Program-made: the position numbers and the translations under genes | Origin: Kaistella sp. SH40-3 | Lineage (GTDB): Bacteria; Bacteroidota; Bacteroidia; Flavobacteriales; Weeksellaceae | Reading direction: 5' to 3' | Assembly: GCF_030686865.1 (NCBI RefSeq) | Contig: NZ_JAQYUS010000003.1 | Location: 310,001-374,000, forward strand | DNA: 64,000 nt | Part shown: positions 1-8,800 of the stretch, piece after piece | How positions within the stretch are numbered: position 1 is the first letter of the stretch | Layout of the letters: each line of letters starts with the position of its first letter | Notes under the pieces: generated by a model | Told to the model about the DNA's origin: nothing | Databases searched by the model: none | Seen by the model: only the letters and a program-made list of their open reading frames with translations

Positions 1-406
1 CGAAATTCCGATTTTTGGAAATGGAGATATTGATTCGGCTCAAAAAGCACAGGAATATAAAAATAAATTTGACTGCGACGGAATTATGATTGGTCGTGGC
101 GCCATCGGTTATCCCTGGATTTTTAATGAAGTAAAACACTATTTTAAAACCGGAGAAATTTTACCTGAACCAACGATCACCCAAAGATTAGAAGCCGTAA
201 GACAACATGCAGAATGGAGCAAAGATTGGAAAGGGGAACGACTTGGTTTGATAGAAATGCGCCAACATTACAGTAATTATTTCCGTGGGATTCCACATTT
301 TAAAGATTTCCGCAGGAAGTTTCTAGAGGTATTTACTCTGGAAGAAATGGATATGGTGATTGCAGAAGCAGATGCTTTTTACAAGGATTTTGAGTTTGTG
401 AATTAA
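1..406 (+). CDS. dusB: tRNA-dihydrouridine synthase, C-terminal part (5' truncated by window edge)
   Basis: The reading frame is already open at base 2 and ends in TAA at 404-406, so only the C-terminal ~134 residues are present. It contains IFGNGDI and DGIMIGRGAIGYPWIF, the strongly conserved C-terminal part of the FMN-binding TIM barrel of Dus enzymes, which reduce uridine to dihydrouridine in tRNA D-loops. A helical C-terminal tRNA-binding part follows (RQHYSNYFRGIPHFKDFR). The DusB/YhdG subgroup fits best; the exact subgroup cannot be proven from a fragment. Internal ATGs are not the real start. The gene is followed by a 148-bp gap before the ABC genes, so it is probably a separate unit. 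Confidence 0.9.
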   Translation, partial: EIPIFGNGDIDSAQKAQEYKNKFDCDGIMIGRGAIGYPWIFNEVKHYFKTGEILPEPTITQRLEAVRQHAEWSKDWKGERLGLIEMRQHYSNYFRGIPHFKDFRRKFLEVFTLEEMDMVIAEADAFYKDFEFVN

Positions 407-554
407 GATAAGAGCAAAGTTTAATATTCAGTTTTTGAGTATTTTGCCAATTCAAAAAACTCCCGCTTTTCTTGAATACACAACTATCCAATAACTTTTC
501 TCTCTGTCGTAACTTTTCTCTGATATAAGGGACTAATCAATTAAATTTTATTCG

Positions 555-1481
555 ATGCTGAAAGCAGAAAACGTAACTAAAACCTATAATGCCGGTAAAA
601 AACTAGCGTTAGAGGATTTCTCTATAGACGTTCCGGAAGCGAGTATTTATGGACTTTTGGGTCCAAATGGTGCTGGGAAAACAACCTTTATCCGGATCAT
701 TAATCAGATTAAACAAGCCGATTCTGGTAATGTTTATATCAATAATCAAAAACTGAATCCTGACCACATCAGACAAATCGGTTATATGCCAGAAGAACGT
801 GGTTTGTACAAAAACATGACCGTTGGAGATCAACTCCTCTACTTTGGCGAACTGAAAGGAATGTCGAAGAACGATGCGTTGACCCAGGCAAAATATTGGT
901 TTGAACAATTACAGATCGATCAATGGTGGAAGAAAAAACTGAGTGAACTTTCTAAAGGGATGGCGCAGAAAATTCAGTTTGTAGTGACGGTTTTGCACCA
1001 GCCAAAATTGTTGATTTTAGATGAACCTTTTTCAGGTTTCGATCCGGTGAATGCGAATTTAATTAAAGATCAGATCCTGAATTTAAAAAAGAACGGAACC
1101 ACCATTATTCTCTCGACTCACCGTATGGAAAGTGTGGAAGAAATGTGTGATTATGTTGCGCTCATCGACAACTCCAGAAAAGTTTTGGATGGGAAAGTGT
1201 TTGATGTGAGGGAGCAATTCAAGAAAAATATTTTTAATGTTACTTTATCAGATGTTGATAATGAACGTTTTGAACAATTTAAAAATCTGTTCAATGTTCA
1301 GGAATTCTCAACTGAAAATCAATTGGTTTCTTTTGATTTAAAAAATGACCGCGACCAAAACTCACTGTTAAATGAATTGATGAAAGTGGGTAAAATAAGA
1401 TCTTTTGATGAGAAAATCCCAAGTATGAATGAAGTTTTCATCAATGCGGTGGGCGGAAATCAAACTGGAAAGTCAGCGTAG
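555..1481 (+). CDS. ABC transporter ATP-binding protein, NatA-like
   Basis: This 308-residue protein is a stand-alone nucleotide-binding subunit. Visible motifs are Walker A GPNGAGKTT (residues 36-44), the ABC signature LSKGMAQK, Walker B LLILDEPFSGFDP and the H-loop STHRME. The ~90 residues after the core match the C-terminal extension of NatA-type exporters (DUF4162-like). The permease starts 40 bp downstream on the same strand, so the two almost certainly form one two-component exporter in the inner membrane. The family includes Na+ and drug exporters; the substrate cannot be told from sequence. Confidence 0.93.
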   Translation: MLKAENVTKTYNAGKKLALEDFSIDVPEASIYGLLGPNGAGKTTFIRIINQIKQADSGNVYINNQKLNPDHIRQIGYMPEERGLYKNMTVGDQLLYFGELKGMSKNDALTQAKYWFEQLQIDQWWKKKLSELSKGMAQKIQFVVTVLHQPKLLILDEPFSGFDPVNANLIKDQILNLKKNGTTIILSTHRMESVEEMCDYVALIDNSRKVLDGKVFDVREQFKKNIFNVTLSDVDNERFEQFKNLFNVQEFSTENQLVSFDLKNDRDQNSLLNELMKVGKIRSFDEKIPSMNEVFINAVGGNQTGKSA

Positions 1482-1521
1482 GTTTTATAAGTCGACGTTA
1501 AAATCTTAATTAAAATTATTT

Positions 1522-2838
1522 ATGAAAAATATAATTCTAATCACCAAAAGAGAATATCTGACTCAGGTTAAGAAAAAATCTTTTGTCATCCTAACGCTTT
1601 TAGCACCGATTCTAATGATTGGTTTTGCAGCCTTAATCGCCTTTATGTTTAAAGCGAATGAGAGCACAAGCACCTTTAACGTGGTTGATAAAAGCGGACT
1701 TTTTGTAGGGAATTTACAAAACACGAATAAAGTAAAATACGTTTTTGTTCCAGCCGAGAATGAAAAAGCTTTGGTTTCTACCCTAAAAGAAATGGATGGA
1801 ATTGAAGGTCTGTTAATTATTCCAAAACTTGAGAATCAAAATTATGACGAACTCGCAAAAGGTTCTAAATTATTGATTAACAAAAAAATTGGATTTGACA
1901 CCAAAACAAAAGTATCGAGTGATTTATCAAAAGTCCTTAAAAAAGAAAAAATAAAAACGCTCGGAATTTCAGAAGACCAAATGAAAAATTTGGATGAGAA
2001 TTTCGAACTCAATACCCAAAATGTAGTTGACAATAAAAGTTCTGATAACGACTTATCTTTCGGCGTAAAATCCGGTTTAGCCATGGTTCTAATGTACGCC
2101 GTATTCATGTTCATCATCATTTATGGCGTTCGGGTGATGCGAAGTGTTTTGGAAGAGAAGAACAACCGCGTAGTCGAAATCATCATTTCATCGGTAAAAC
2201 CATTTGAATTGATGATGGGGAAAATTCTGGGAGTAACTTTCGTCGCTTTAACCCAGTTCTGCATTTGGATTACCATGTCCGTGATCGGTGCTTTATTCCT
2301 AAACACGGGATTTGCCGCAATGCAAAGTCAAATTCCGGGTGGTGAGGAATCTGCCGAAATCGTACAGAAATTCGATTTTACAAAAATGGCGGGCGAAGTT
2401 TCACATATTCTTTTAGATATGAATGTTGCGTTGATTATTGCCGTATTCATCGTGTTCTTTTTACTCGGTTACATTTTTTACAGTTCCATGTATGCCGCGA
2501 TTGGGTCGGCCGTAGATAACGAAACGGAGACGCAACAGTTCACTATGTTTGCAATTATTCCTTTGATGGTTGGAATGTACGGAAGTTTTACCATTATGAA
2601 TAACCCGGAAGGTCCACTTGGGTTTTGGTTATCGATCATTCCGTTTACTTCTCCGGTCGCGATGATTGCGAGAATTCCTTTTGGAGTGCCGATTTGGCAG
2701 ATTATCTTATCTGCAGGATTGCTTTTGGTTTCTACCTTATTAATGATTTATATCGCTGGCAAAGTATACCGTGTCGGAATTTTAATGTACGGAAACAAGG
2801 CGACTGCGAAGGAACTTTGGAAATGGATTACGAGCTAG
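1522..2838 (+). CDS. ABC-2 type transporter permease, NatB-like
   Basis: This 438-residue integral membrane protein has one N-terminal membrane helix (about residues 20-45), a large extracytoplasmic domain to about 180, and then five or six further helices. The order is typical of the NatB / ABC-2 permease family. EEKNNRVVEIIISSVKPFELMMGKILG is split here only to name its parts: EEKNNRVVEII and KPFELMMGKILG are the conserved coupling region before helix 2. It pairs with the ATPase 40 bp upstream and is the last gene of the unit, followed by a strong terminator. The substrate is unknown. Confidence 0.92.
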   Translation: MKNIILITKREYLTQVKKKSFVILTLLAPILMIGFAALIAFMFKANESTSTFNVVDKSGLFVGNLQNTNKVKYVFVPAENEKALVSTLKEMDGIEGLLIIPKLENQNYDELAKGSKLLINKKIGFDTKTKVSSDLSKVLKKEKIKTLGISEDQMKNLDENFELNTQNVVDNKSSDNDLSFGVKSGLAMVLMYAVFMFIIIYGVRVMRSVLEEKNNRVVEIIISSVKPFELMMGKILGVTFVALTQFCIWITMSVIGALFLNTGFAAMQSQIPGGEESAEIVQKFDFTKMAGEVSHILLDMNVALIIAVFIVFFLLGYIFYSSMYAAIGSAVDNETETQQFTMFAIIPLMVGMYGSFTIMNNPEGPLGFWLSIIPFTSPVAMIARIPFGVPIWQIILSAGLLLVSTLLMIYIAGKVYRVGILMYGNKATAKELWKWITS

Positions 2839-2877
2839 GGCTTAGTTGATGGTTGACAGTTCACGAAAATATTTAAT

Positions 2878-2911
2878 AAAAATTCCTTTCAAATCATTGA
2901 AAGGAATTTTT
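2878..2911 (+). terminator. Intrinsic terminator of the ABC exporter operon
   Basis: A perfect 15-bp stem (2878-2892 and 2897-2911) encloses the loop ATCA, and the 3' arm ends in five T. It lies 40 bp after the permease stop. Confidence 0.85.
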
Positions 2912-3040
2912 ATTATTTTAGCATTTACATTGATGATACTAATACAGCGTAACTAGTGTCTGTTTGTATCATATAGTGATATTTATAAGAGAGAATTGTA
3001 CGCAATTCTCCAAAATCAACATCACAAAACAAAAAAATTT

Positions 3041-3511
3041 ATGAAAAAAATATTTTTAGTTTACATATTATTTTTGGCAATTATTAACATTAATGCGCAA
3101 AAAATATTTAAAGAAATTCCATCAAAAAAAGTAAACGCTGAAAAAGTGAATTACGCAAAAGGATTTATCTCTGCATTTCTAAAAAAATGTGAAACTAAAA
3201 ATTACACAACCACATATTCTGAATTTAAAATTTCTGACCATTTACTAACCTTTTTGGACAAAAATAATATCAAAGTTTGTGAAAATAATGAAAAAATATA
3301 TGGAAAAATAACACTACAAGATATTAATTCGATTTATAATGATAGATATACAAATTTATATAACCCATTAGAATTATATATCTTTAATGTTAGTACAGAG
3401 AAGAATAAGGAAATTAAATATATAAGTATTTGGATGACGCAAAATGAAAAAATGATAGATGGAATATGGATTTCTCGTGAAAAGCCGCTAAAAAAAAGTA
3501 AAGTAAACTAA
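3041..3511 (+). CDS. Small secreted protein of unknown function
   Basis: I do not recognise this 156-residue protein. The start at 3041 is preferred over an upstream in-frame codon at 2996 because it gives a clean signal peptide (MKKIFLVYILFLAIININAQ, residues 1-20) ending in the NAQ cleavage motif typical of flavobacteria. The mature part is Lys/Asn-rich with a C-terminal beta-like stretch (LELYIFNVSTEKN, YISIWMTQNEKM) and no cysteine pair or lipobox. It is probably periplasmic or surface-exposed. It stands alone between the ABC operon terminator and a repeat array and is more AT-rich than its neighbours, consistent with an accessory gene. Confidence 0.7.
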   Translation: MKKIFLVYILFLAIININAQKIFKEIPSKKVNAEKVNYAKGFISAFLKKCETKNYTTTYSEFKISDHLLTFLDKNNIKVCENNEKIYGKITLQDINSIYNDRYTNLYNPLELYIFNVSTEKNKEIKYISIWMTQNEKMIDGIWISREKPLKKSKVN

Positions 3512-3793
3512 AGAACTGCGTACAAAAATGTATTTCCATTAGCAGGTCGGAAGTTCCTATCATCAAGATTTTTGCTAATTGTTCAATTTGTTATATTTAC
3601 AAAGACTTGTTATAAAAACTCCCCGCCAACAGAAATACCCAACCGTTAACAGAAAGTGCATTCAAGACTCCGTTAAAAAGTTAGGTTCTGAAATGAAGAA
3701 GAGATTTATAATTCTTTTCTTTTTATGCAAGCGTTTAGAGTCTTAAAAAAATAAAACTTTTACCAAAGTAATAATTTAGACTTCAAAAAGATA

Positions 3794-4024
3794 TATTATA
3801 TCTACAAAGAGGGTTATATCATCCGCGAAAAAGATTATGCAACCTTCAAGAATAATTACAGCATGCACAAAGTAGATTATACTATCCTCAAAGAGAATTA
3901 TAGCATCCACAAATGCGATTATAGTAGCCTCAAAGAGAATTATAGCATCCACAAATATGATTATAGTACCCTCAAAGAGAATTATATCACCCAAAAGAAT
4001 GATTATAGTACCCTCAAAGAACAT
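3794..4024. repeat. Array of eleven 21-bp tandem repeats (alternating A/B units)
   Basis: Eleven consecutive 21-bp units start with TAT or TAC every 21 bases from 3794. From 3878 on they alternate between a B type (core CTCAAAGAGAAT) and an A type (core ATCCACAAA), giving a 42-bp higher-order period. The first four units are more diverged. Because 21 is a multiple of three, both strands stay open: the plus strand reads as heptads such as YSTLKEN and the minus strand as hydrophobic heptads. Most differences between units are non-synonymous on the plus strand, and the plus ORF runs through the terminator hairpin at 4135-4168, so I annotate a repeat and not a gene. Confidence 0.85.
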
Positions 4025-4134
4025 ATTATAGAACACTTACAGAAACACCTTCTGTTAATATATTCTATGAATGAAAAATATACCAGATCAACTATCCCTG
4101 ACAATTCACCTGCACCAACAATCAACATCATAAA

Positions 4135-4168
4135 AAAAATTCCATCAAAATTAATTGATGGAATTTTT
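4135..4168. terminator. Bidirectional terminator between repeat array and barrel gene
   Basis: A 14-bp perfect stem (4135-4148 / 4155-4168) encloses AATTAA, with A-rich and T-rich flanks on the two sides. It lies 19 bp after the end of the minus-strand barrel gene and can stop transcription from either direction. Confidence 0.8.
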
Positions 4169-4186
4169 ATGATGATTGCTCAATAG

Positions 4187-4849
4187 TTATTGAAAAATAT
4201 AACTCAGTCCGACACTCAGGACTTGTTCAGATTTTTTCTTAGCACTGTTAGGGTCTATAGCAGAGTCCTTCATTAAGCCTTTATAGGTATTGCTTAATCC
4301 AAGATCATATCTCACTGCGAGTTCTATTTGTCTCATGTAAGAATAACCGATACCTAAGCCTACACCAAAGTTAAAACTGTTTGCTTTACCATTTATGCCA
4401 GTGTCAGGATCTCCATCTACCGTGTATCTTAAAGGCGCACCTGTAACTTTTTGATTCACCAAAAAACTAAATCTTGGACCTGCCATCGCAAAAAACTCAG
4501 ATTCTGCCTCAGAGAAGAATCCTTTAAAATAAATCGGAATACTGATATAGTTATTGGCATAAACTGCGTCGTAACCAGGAGTACCTTTTGCATCTTTATC
4601 TTTTCCAGATTCACCAGCACCAAAGTATTCCAGTTGTGGTTGAATGTAAAACTGATCATTACTATCCACAGGGATTAGCGCCAATGCTCCACCGTAAAAA
4701 GAAAATCTTGGTCCGGAAGGATTGTGAGCATTACTGACTCTGGAGTAAGTTCCACCAGCGGTAATTCCGTACCTCGTGCTGCTAAAATCAATCTGAGCCG
4801 ATACTAAAACGGCTGACAATAATGCCGAACTTAAAATTAATTTTTTCAT
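4187..4849 (-). CDS. Outer-membrane beta-barrel protein (PorT/OMP_b-brl type)
   Basis: This 220-residue protein has a signal peptide (residues 1-19, ending VSAQ) and alternating amphipathic strands. Strand signatures include FNFGVGLGIGYSYM, ELAVRYDLGLSNTY and a C-terminal strand VLSVGLSYIFQ ending near an aromatic residue, as expected for barrels inserted by BamA. The family is the small PorT-like 'outer membrane beta-barrel' group common in Bacteroidota, whose members mostly have no known function. It is not necessarily the T9SS component PorT. The gene follows sucD by 22 bp and may be transcribed from within it. Its leader is unusual: ACACACAAAACACAA just before the ATG recurs almost unchanged at 45577-45600. 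Confidence 0.8.
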   Translation of the reverse strand: MKKLILSSALLSAVLVSAQIDFSSTRYGITAGGTYSRVSNAHNPSGPRFSFYGGALALIPVDSNDQFYIQPQLEYFGAGESGKDKDAKGTPGYDAVYANNYISIPIYFKGFFSEAESEFFAMAGPRFSFLVNQKVTGAPLRYTVDGDPDTGINGKANSFNFGVGLGIGYSYMRQIELAVRYDLGLSNTYKGLMKDSAIDPNSAKKKSEQVLSVGLSYIFQ

Positions 4850-4871
4850 AACTATTTGTGTTTTGTGTGTT

Positions 4872-5744
4872 TTATCCTAAAACTTTGGCAACGGTAGCAC
4901 CAATCTCTGCTGGAGAATCTACAACGTTGATTCCGTTTTCTCTCATAATAGCCATTTTCGCTTGAGCGGTATCTTCATCTCCACCAACGATTGCACCTGC
5001 GTGACCCATTGTTCTACCTTTTGGAGCAGTTTGTCCTGCAATGAAACCTACCACTGGTTTTTTAGAACCACTTTCTTTGTACCATCTTGCTGCTTCTGCT
5101 TCTAAGTTACCACCGATTTCACCGATCATTACCACTGCTTCAGTTTCTGGATCATTGATGAATAATTCTAAGGCTTCTTTTGTAGTGGTTCCAATGATTG
5201 GGTCACCACCAATACCGATTGCCGTAGAAACTCCGTAACCTGCTTTTACAACTTGGTCAGCCGCTTCATAGGTTAAAGTTCCTGATTTAGAAACGATTCC
5301 AACTTTTCCTTTTTTGAAAACGAAACCTGGCATAATACCGATTTTCGCTTCATCAGAAGTAATAATTCCCGGACAGTTTGGTCCGATCAATCTGCTATCT
5401 TTGTCAGCAAGGTATGCTTTAACTTTCACCATATCTTCAACCGGAATACCTTCTGTAATACAAACGATTACTTTGATTCCTGCTTCAGCAGCTTCCATAA
5501 TCGCATCTGCTGCAAATGCTGGTGGCACGAAAATAATACTCACATTAGCTCCAGCTTTTTCTACTGCATCAGCAACCGTATTAAATACTGGTTTACCTAA
5601 ATGCTCAGAACCTCCTTTTCCTGGAGTAACTCCACCTACTACGTTTGTTCCGTATTCAATCATTTGACCTGCGTGGAAAGTTCCTTCATTCCCTGTAAAT
5701 CCCTGTACGATTACTTTAGAATCTTTGTTTACTAATACTGACAT
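4872..5744 (-). CDS. sucD: Succinate-CoA ligase, ADP/GDP-forming, alpha subunit
   Basis: This 290-residue protein is full length for SucD. It has the CoA-binding Rossmann N-terminus ([15 protein letters not shown]), the conserved GPNCPGII loop and the phosphohistidine motif GHAGAIVG with His248. Together with SucC, not in this window, it converts succinyl-CoA to succinate with NTP formation in the cytosolic TCA cycle. It lies at the downstream end of the envelope gene series, 22 bp before the barrel gene. Separation of sucC and sucD is common in flavobacteria. Confidence 0.98.
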   Translation of the reverse strand: MSVLVNKDSKVIVQGFTGNEGTFHAGQMIEYGTNVVGGVTPGKGGSEHLGKPVFNTVADAVEKAGANVSIIFVPPAFAADAIMEAAEAGIKVIVCITEGIPVEDMVKVKAYLADKDSRLIGPNCPGIITSDEAKIGIMPGFVFKKGKVGIVSKSGTLTYEAADQVVKAGYGVSTAIGIGGDPIIGTTTKEALELFINDPETEAVVMIGEIGGNLEAEAARWYKESGSKKPVVGFIAGQTAPKGRTMGHAGAIVGGDEDTAQAKMAIMRENGINVVDSPAEIGATVAKVLG

Positions 5745-5766
5745 TTTTTATTATTTTAAATTTATT

Positions 5767-6360
5767 TTAATTGCTTTTTAACTTAAGTTCTTCATATTTT
5801 AAAAGGATCGATAACATGCCTTCATCAAATGTGGCCGCGTATTTTCCTTCATCTATCACTCCTTCCATCGAAGGTTCATCTTTGAAAAATTCTTTCAATT
5901 TTTTCTTTGGAATGCCTGTGAAATAAATAAATCCTATTCCTTTATTTGATTTTTTATTATAGAGAAAATCGTTGCTGTTTTCACCGCCTCCCATATTGGT
6001 TGAGTAATAATTGCGATACCATTCTAAAACTTCTCCATCATATATTCTTTCCAAAAGTCTTTTTTTATCTTCAGATTTATTGATGAAATGTCTCATTTTT
6101 CCATTGAGATCAACAAAAGAGAGTTCTTTTATTTTAGCGGCTTCTATTTTACTTTTTTTCTCGTTTTCTCCAATGATTTTCACTTTTTCATTGAAACTAG
6201 ATCCATAAATAAGTGTAGGCGTAAATAGATTTACCTGTACGTTCATTTTAGTATTTAGCGTATCATTATCTTGAGTAATGATTTTTACATCGATTGTTCT
6301 GCTCTGCGAGAAACAGAAATAGATCAAAAACACAAAGAAAATAGAGAGATATCTTTTCAT
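5767..6360 (-). CDS. Secreted protein of unknown function
   Basis: I do not recognise a family in this 197-residue protein. It starts with a clear signal peptide (residues 1-19, ending CFSQ), and the mature part begins TIDVKIITQDNDTL. That Bacteroidota pattern suggests a periplasmic beta-strand domain, but the C-terminal half is charged and helical (KKKLKEFFKDEPSMEG, LKYEELKLKSN). There is no lipobox and no sorting signal. It sits between the lpxD-like gene and sucD, 22 bp from sucD, so co-transcription is likely. Confidence 0.7.
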   Translation of the reverse strand: MKRYLSIFFVFLIYFCFSQSRTIDVKIITQDNDTLNTKMNVQVNLFTPTLIYGSSFNEKVKIIGENEKKSKIEAAKIKELSFVDLNGKMRHFINKSEDKKRLLERIYDGEVLEWYRNYYSTNMGGGENSNDFLYNKKSNKGIGFIYFTGIPKKKLKEFFKDEPSMEGVIDEGKYAATFDEGMLSILLKYEELKLKSN

Positions 6361-6405
6361 ACTAAAAATAAAGAAGTGTAAAATTAATGTTTTTTAATGA
6401 TTTCA

Positions 6406-7317
6406 TCATTTTGCTTTACTCAGATCTCTAAGGGTAATATCTTTTCTTAAATACTGCTTGAATTCTTCGGCAATTTGGCCAAAATAAACTCCTTTTTTCA
6501 AGTCTCTGTTAGCTCCACATTTTGCTAAAAGTACGGTTCCACTTTCGATACGAACACCAGAAGCCATTCCTACCTGTCCCCAAATAGTCACTTCATCTTC
6601 GATAATGCAACATCCTGCGATTCCAGTTTGAGAGGCGATCAGACATTTTTTTCCGATGATGGTATCATGACCAATTTGGATGAGATTATCTAAAACGGAA
6701 CCTTCGCCAATGATGGTAGAATCTGTAACGCCACGATCGATGGTACAACTGTTTCCGATTTCTACATTGTTTTCAATGATGACATTTCCGACTGAAATTA
6801 AACGGTCAAAATTTCCGTCCAGTTTTCTGTAATAAAAAGCATCTCCACCAAGAACCGTATTGGACTGAATGATGACGTTATCGCCAATTACCGTTCGATC
6901 TCCAATCACTACATTAGGATAAATAATACAGTCATTTCCGATTTTCACATTATTACCAATCACTACGGAAGAATGAATTTGCGTTCTCTCTCCTACTTCC
7001 AGTTCGTGAAGGGTTTCGCCGAAATGGGTAATCTTTGTAAAGAGGGTATTGATTTTATTAAAATCACGGAAAGGATCGTCAGAAACCAACAATGCTTTTC
7101 CTTCTGGACAGTCCACTTCTTTATCAATCAGAATAATTGTGGCGGCAGAATTCAGAGCTTTGTCATAATATTTCGGATGATTTACAAAAACAATTTCCCC
7201 ACTTTTAACCCGATGAATTTCATTGGTTCCCAAAACAGGGAAATTTTCGTCGCCAATCATTTTAGCGCCAATAATTTCTGAAATACTTTTCAGGGTTTGT
7301 GGTTTTGTAAAAATCAT
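6406..7317 (-). CDS. LpxD-like left-handed beta-helix N-acyltransferase (second copy)
   Basis: This 303-residue protein has an N-terminal LpxD-type uridine-binding domain (residues 1-100) followed by hexapeptide repeats (VVIGNNVKIGNDC and similar), forming a left-handed parallel beta-helix. The expected catalytic His is present in QIGHDTIIG, and the C-terminus is helical. LpxD adds a 3-hydroxyacyl chain to UDP-3-O-acyl-glucosamine in lipid A synthesis. It is 46 residues shorter than the copy at 10191-11240 and lies after efp, not with lpxC. It could have a different acyl-chain or sugar preference, or act on another nucleotide sugar. Confidence 0.85.
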   Translation of the reverse strand: MIFTKPQTLKSISEIIGAKMIGDENFPVLGTNEIHRVKSGEIVFVNHPKYYDKALNSAATIILIDKEVDCPEGKALLVSDDPFRDFNKINTLFTKITHFGETLHELEVGERTQIHSSVVIGNNVKIGNDCIIYPNVVIGDRTVIGDNVIIQSNTVLGGDAFYYRKLDGNFDRLISVGNVIIENNVEIGNSCTIDRGVTDSTIIGEGSVLDNLIQIGHDTIIGKKCLIASQTGIAGCCIIEDEVTIWGQVGMASGVRIESGTVLLAKCGANRDLKKGVYFGQIAEEFKQYLRKDITLRDLSKAK

Positions 7318-7389
7318 AAATATTTAATTTTACATTAAAAGTTACGGTTTTTGAATAAAAAATTCACCACCCGAAACTTACAACGCGAT

Positions 7390-7953
7390 TTATTTTACTC
7401 TTTCTAAGTAAGATCCGTCTTCGGTATTTACTTTAATTTTATCACCCGCTTCAATGAATAAAGGAACCATTACTCTGGCACCAGTTTCTACGATTGCATT
7501 TTTCAAAGCGTTGGTTGCTGTATTTCCTTTTACGCCTGGATCTGCTTCGGTAACTTCTAAATAAACTGTTGGTGGGATTTCAGCTGATAAAGGAGACTCA
7601 TCAGAATCTTTTAAGATGATGGTCACTTCTTCACCTGCTTTCATGAACTGAGCGTTTTCAATCATTTCTTTGTCAAGATAGATTTGCGAAAAATCGTCAT
7701 TATTCATAAAGTGATATCCATTATCATCTTCATATAAATACTGGAATTTTCTGGTGATTACTTTCACTTCATCAATTTTATGACCTGCAGAAAAAGTATT
7801 GTCTAAGACTTTACCATTGGTAACAGACTTCATTTTTGTTCTTACGAATGCTGGACCTTTACCTGGTTTCACGTGTAAAAAATCAATAACTTTGAAAATA
7901 TCGTTACTGAATTCGATACACATCCCTTTTTTAATATCGTTGCTTGTTGCCAT
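7390..7953 (-). CDS. efp: Elongation factor P
   Basis: This 187-residue protein has the three-domain EF-P length. The KPGKG loop with Lys32 at its tip is the position modified in many bacteria, and the C-terminus GSYLERVK is typical. EF-P binds stalled ribosomes and promotes peptide bonds at polyproline stretches. It lies between lpxA (58 bp upstream) and the lpxD-like gene (72 bp downstream), an arrangement common in this group. Just upstream, 7964-7984 shows the short repeat ATAGTTG three times. Confidence 0.98.
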   Translation of the reverse strand: MATSNDIKKGMCIEFSNDIFKVIDFLHVKPGKGPAFVRTKMKSVTNGKVLDNTFSAGHKIDEVKVITRKFQYLYEDDNGYHFMNNDDFSQIYLDKEMIENAQFMKAGEEVTIILKDSDESPLSAEIPPTVYLEVTEADPGVKGNTATNALKNAIVETGARVMVPLFIEAGDKIKVNTEDGSYLERVK

Positions 7954-8011
7954 TTATTTTAATAGTTGATAGTTGATAGTTTAAACTTAATTAAGTTCTG
8001 TTTGATTTTAT

Positions 8012-8800
8012 TTATTCTTTACCAGAGCCATATCCTTTTACGATTCCTCTTGGGGAGTTTCTAATGAACTCCAGGATTTCGTCGCGTTCGGCAGTCGGTA
8101 GCATTTCTTTTTCAATATAACTTGCTGCCTGCGAAACATTCATTTTCATTTGAAAAACAGCGCGGTAAATTTTTTGGATTTCAAAGATTTTATCATTCGT
8201 AAAACCTCTTCTTCTAAGACCCACAGAATTTATTCCCGCATAAGTCATGGGTTCACGAGCCACTTTTACATAAGGTGGAATATCTTTTCTTACTAATGTT
8301 CCGCCGGAAATCATGACATGTTTACCAATTTTACCAAACTGATGCACGGCTGAAAGTCCACCCATCACTGTATAATCACCTATTTCTACGTGACCTGCAA
8401 TTCCGCAACCATTAACAATGATCACATGATCGCCAATAATACAATCGTGAGCAATATGAGAGGTCGCCATGATGAGGCATTCTTTACCAATTTTGGTATA
8501 ACCAAGGGCTTTTGTTCCACGGTTTACGGTAACGCATTCTCTGATGGTAGTTCCATCGCCAATGATGACTTGGGTATCTTCACCATCAAATTTTAAATCT
8601 TGTGGGATTGCCGAGATCACAGTTCCTGGAAAAATTCTGCAATTTTTCCCGATTCTGGCTCCATCCATAATGGTTACATTAGAACCTATCCAAGTACCTT
8701 CTCCGATTTTCACATCACCTGCAATCGTCGTAAACGGTTCTATGGTAACATTTTTACTAATTTTCGCACGCTTATCAACGGCTGCTAATTGATGGATCAT
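8012..8800 (-). CDS. lpxA: Acyl-ACP--UDP-N-acetylglucosamine O-acyltransferase
   Basis: This 262-residue protein is the first enzyme of lipid A synthesis, moving a 3-hydroxyacyl chain from ACP to UDP-GlcNAc. It has a hexapeptide-repeat beta-helix (residues 1-190) with the catalytic His in SHIAHDCIIG and the LpxA-specific GLRRRGF segment at the start of the helical C-terminal domain. The ATG follows the TAA of lpxC/fabZ without any spacer (TAAATG), so translation is probably coupled. Confidence 0.97.
   Translation of the reverse strand: MIHQLAAVDKRAKISKNVTIEPFTTIAGDVKIGEGTWIGSNVTIMDGARIGKNCRIFPGTVISAIPQDLKFDGEDTQVIIGDGTTIRECVTVNRGTKALGYTKIGKECLIMATSHIAHDCIIGDHVIIVNGCGIAGHVEIGDYTVMGGLSAVHQFGKIGKHVMISGGTLVRKDIPPYVKVAREPMTYAGINSVGLRRRGFTNDKIFEIQKIYRAVFQMKMNVSQAASYIEKEMLPTAERDEILEFIRNSPRGIVKGYGSGKE

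Noticed and set aside
429-463. Terminator after the dusB fragment
   Set aside because: The stem consists almost only of A-T pairs with a long loop; too weak to call.
3794-4024. CRISPR array
   Set aside because: Units are contiguous with no unique spacers and no cas genes are nearby.
3776-4036. 86-codon minus-strand ORF across the same repeats
   Set aside because: Openness is explained by the 21-bp period; no leader or promoter is visible and it starts inside the array.
3863-4186. 107-codon plus-strand ORF across the 21-bp repeats
   Set aside because: It owes its length to the repeats, unit changes are mostly non-synonymous, and its end is the translated terminator hairpin.
4187-4849. T9SS component PorT
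   Set aside because: The protein is a generic small barrel of the PorT-like superfamily; T9SS context and specific motifs are lacking.
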